From positions 140,921-204,920 of the forward strand of contig JBDHUW010000001.1 of the NCBI GenBank assembly GCA_039809345.1: a stretch of DNA of 64,000 nt. Reading direction: 5' to 3'. Below, one piece after another: positions 62,501 through 64,000 of this stretch (positions within the stretch are counted from its first letter, which is position 1; every line of letters begins with the position of its first letter). This DNA comes from JBDHUW01 sp039809345. GTDB lineage: Bacteria; Patescibacteriota; Gracilibacteria; Absconditabacterales; Absconditicoccaceae. Under the pieces are notes generated by a model. That model saw nothing but the letters and a program-made list of their open reading frames with translations. It had not been told where the DNA came from and did not search any database. Made by a program: the position numbers and the translations under genes.

Positions 62501-63297
62501 TCTCGGCAGTCTGATGAGATCTCTATACTATCAATCCAGACAACGTCTCTGAACTAGACGCGGTTTTGACCACAGTAGTATCTGATGTGAATAAGAAAAG
62601 TTTTGCACTTTGTACAGGAGATAACATAGGCAAACCAGCTACAAATTCAGGAGCAATCAACAAAATCACAGCATGAATCACAAGCTCTATCTTGTTATGA
62701 ATGATGCAAGATGCAAACTCTTGGATGGAAGTAGCAAAGGCGCAAAATGCACTCGCAACTCAATACAATATGGTAAATCAATTCAATGCAATGATAGCAC
62801 TTGAAACAGACAAGCAGTACGAAGACCTTCAAAGATATGAGAGAAGTGAAAATAGATTCAATGCAGATTGAGCAAATGTAAATAATGTCCCAGTAAGAGA
62901 GATGCGTGATTTTGTAGATACGAGTGAACCAATGCGTAGTAGCAATAATCGCTCTTTTTGAAACTCACTAATAGATAGACTTGGTGACTGATCATCTAAT
63001 AACAATGCGGCGATGATTGATATAAGCTCATCATCATTCTCTTCTAATCAGTCGAGATCAGGTCCATCGTTTGATATTATAGGGTGAAACGATTTATCTG
63101 AATCACGCGGAGCAATACGTGTTGATGAGCCAGAATCTAACCCTATTGATATCTCGAATCTGTGATCAAATGCATGGAATATCATACTCCTTGCGATAGT
63201 ATATTTTATGCAGATATACAATGTATTATCATTATTCTACTTCATGCATACTTGAAAAGAGAATATCAGATTGAAGATTGCAATCAAAACAGAGTAG
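59536..63297 (+). CDS. Large membrane protein with a von Willebrand factor A (VWA) domain
   Basis: 1253 residues, a continuous code-25 frame ending in TAG. The first 330 residues contain about eight membrane helices. A long extracytoplasmic or cytoplasmic region of helical and beta-rich sequence follows, then a Pro/Thr/Gln-rich linker (about residues 800-850) and a VWA domain beginning SKITVFLDNSASVKRNN; D-N-S-A-S is the metal-binding MIDAS motif (D-x-S-x-S), and IIIVTDDDSFSISMQEQ carries the downstream Asp. A Ser/Asn-rich region and one C-terminal membrane helix near residue 1225 end the protein. VWA domains mediate metal-dependent protein contacts, so roles in adhesion or complex assembly are plausible. 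No known family spans the whole. Confidence 0.78.
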
Positions 63298-63369
63298 CAT
63301 TTTCGACATTCTTTTAACAAAAAACAGGTCAGATTGAGAGAACCTTTATTGTACCTTAAATTACTCTTT

Positions 63370-63474
63370 ATGAAAAAAGTGAAAAAATCTCTTGCAATCC
63401 TTGCTGGTATCTCTATCCTATGCAGTACATCGCAAAAAAATAAGTCGATGCAAAACGTGTTCCTTAACAGATAG
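63370..63474 (+). CDS. 34-residue signal-peptide-like ORF upstream of 23S rRNA (possible gene fragment)
   Basis: The ORF encodes MKKVKKSLAILAGISILCST followed by 14 polar residues and TAG. It looks like the start of a secreted or lipoprotein gene truncated by the rRNA gene, or a short leader peptide. It ends about 24 nt before the estimated 23S 5' end. No TGA is used. It may be non-coding; the signal-peptide character is the only evidence. Confidence 0.35.
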   Translation: MKKVKKSLAILAGISILCSTSQKNKSMQNVFLNR

Positions 63475-63497
63475 ATATATTGTATTTTTAAAAGATG

Positions 63498-64000
63498 ATA
63501 AGTCTATTAAAAGCTATATGATGGATGCCTTGGGTAGAAAAGACGATGAAAGACGTGATTGGCTGCGAAAAGCTTCGGTGAGGTGCCAGTAACCATTACT
63601 AGCCGGAGATATCTGAATGGGGCAACCCATTCCGTACATCGGAATACAAAAGAGACAACCTTGGGAAGTGAAATATCTCAGTACCAAGAGGAAAAAAAAT
63701 CGTAAGAGATTTCCTTAGTAGAGACGATCGAACGGGAATCAGTCTAAACTCCATACGTGCAAGGTTCGAGCCGTTGCGTATGAGAGGGTCGCGGGACATA
63801 TACTGTCGTACTCGTATGCGGCACTGAAGTTACAAAGCAAGTACATAGTAGAATTGGTTGAAAAGCCAAGCCATAGAGGGTTATAGCCCCGTAGATGAAA
63901 TGTGCGTGCCTTCAGCATATGCTCCCAAGTAGCATGAGACACGTGAAATCTTGTGTGAATCCGGGCAGACCACTGTCCAAGACTAAATACTTTTCTACAC
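63498..64000 (+). rRNA. rrl: 23S ribosomal RNA, 5' part (continues beyond the window)
   Basis: The sequence from about 63520 (GATGGATGCC) matches the 5' domain of bacterial 23S rRNA: GACGATGAAAGACGTG, CTGAATGGGGCAACCC, CAGTACCAAGAGGAAAA, GAACGGGAATCAG, TAGCCCCGTAGATGAAATG and GACCACTGTCCAAGACTAAATAC all align with E. coli landmarks in order. The 5' end is estimated by counting 22 nt before GGTGGATGCC as in E. coli. No 16S gene or spacer tRNA lies upstream: the previous gene ends at 63297. Confidence 0.95.

Noticed and set aside
63599..63942. Minus-strand ORFs at the right end of the window
   Set aside because: They lie inside sequence that aligns with the 23S rRNA 5' domain and are chance ORFs.

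Overview
The window reads coherently only if UGA is translated as glycine (genetic code 25). Under the standard code nearly every gene, including core ribosomal proteins, is broken by in-frame TGA. Under code 25 they join into full-length proteins with Gly at family-conserved glycines, for example S3 begins ATG-TGA-CAA-AAA = M-G-Q-K, GatA has GGSSGSAAA, and the rhomboid has GASGAISG. All assigned genes end in TAA or TAG. This code, together with an S10/spc operon that lacks rpmD (L30), points to Gracilibacteria or Absconditabacteria (SR1) within the Patescibacteria/CPR. I cannot tell the two apart from this window.

Layout. 1-7170: a partial acidic protein, a lamin-tail-domain surface protein, a polysaccharide pyruvyl transferase, a minimal ComEC whose stop lies inside tRNA-Arg, a hypothetical, and a UGA-free membrane protein with its own promoter and terminator. 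7300-12280: a large SLH-type surface protein, then a REP-associated tyrosine transposase (RAYT) inserted just upstream of ksgA and surrounded by copies of a palindrome, GAGACCGGTCTC. 12277-23002: a beta-propeller plus plant-type LRR surface protein, a membrane protein, tyrS (with the palindrome inside its reading frame), a helical hypothetical, trmD, a surface protein that shares its C-terminal domain with the SLH protein, and a flavin reductase. 23247-35662: tRNA-Phe, tRNA-Pro, tRNA-Ile and tuf, then rpsJ to secY as one long operon, closed by a terminator.

35680-41648: a coiled-coil lipoprotein, a methyltransferase, a DUF1003 protein, a large propeller/Ig/SLH surface protein and a hypothetical. 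41760-44732: a second translation cluster (rpsL, rpsG, two small unknown basic proteins, rplS, rplY, rpmB, tRNA-Lys). 44823-49337: phosphoesterase, DUF1398, rhomboid protease, small membrane proteins and gatA. 49587-58322: a giant 1511-residue protein with small partners, a MurF-like ligase, two membrane proteins resembling type IV secretion components, and a second UGA-free gene with its own promoter and terminator. 58327-64000: a glycosyltransferase, a 1253-residue membrane VWA protein, and the 5' end of a 23S rRNA gene with no 16S gene beside it.

The genes fit an epibiont or host-dependent cell: translation is fully equipped, while the accessory coding capacity goes to large surface proteins, envelope sugars, DNA uptake and possible secretion parts. 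Three signals cut across the annotation: the dispersed palindrome linked to RAYT, a TATTTATT box about 15-23 nt upstream of many start codons in place of Shine-Dalgarno sites, and strong avoidance of UGA-Gly in the genes expected to be most highly expressed.
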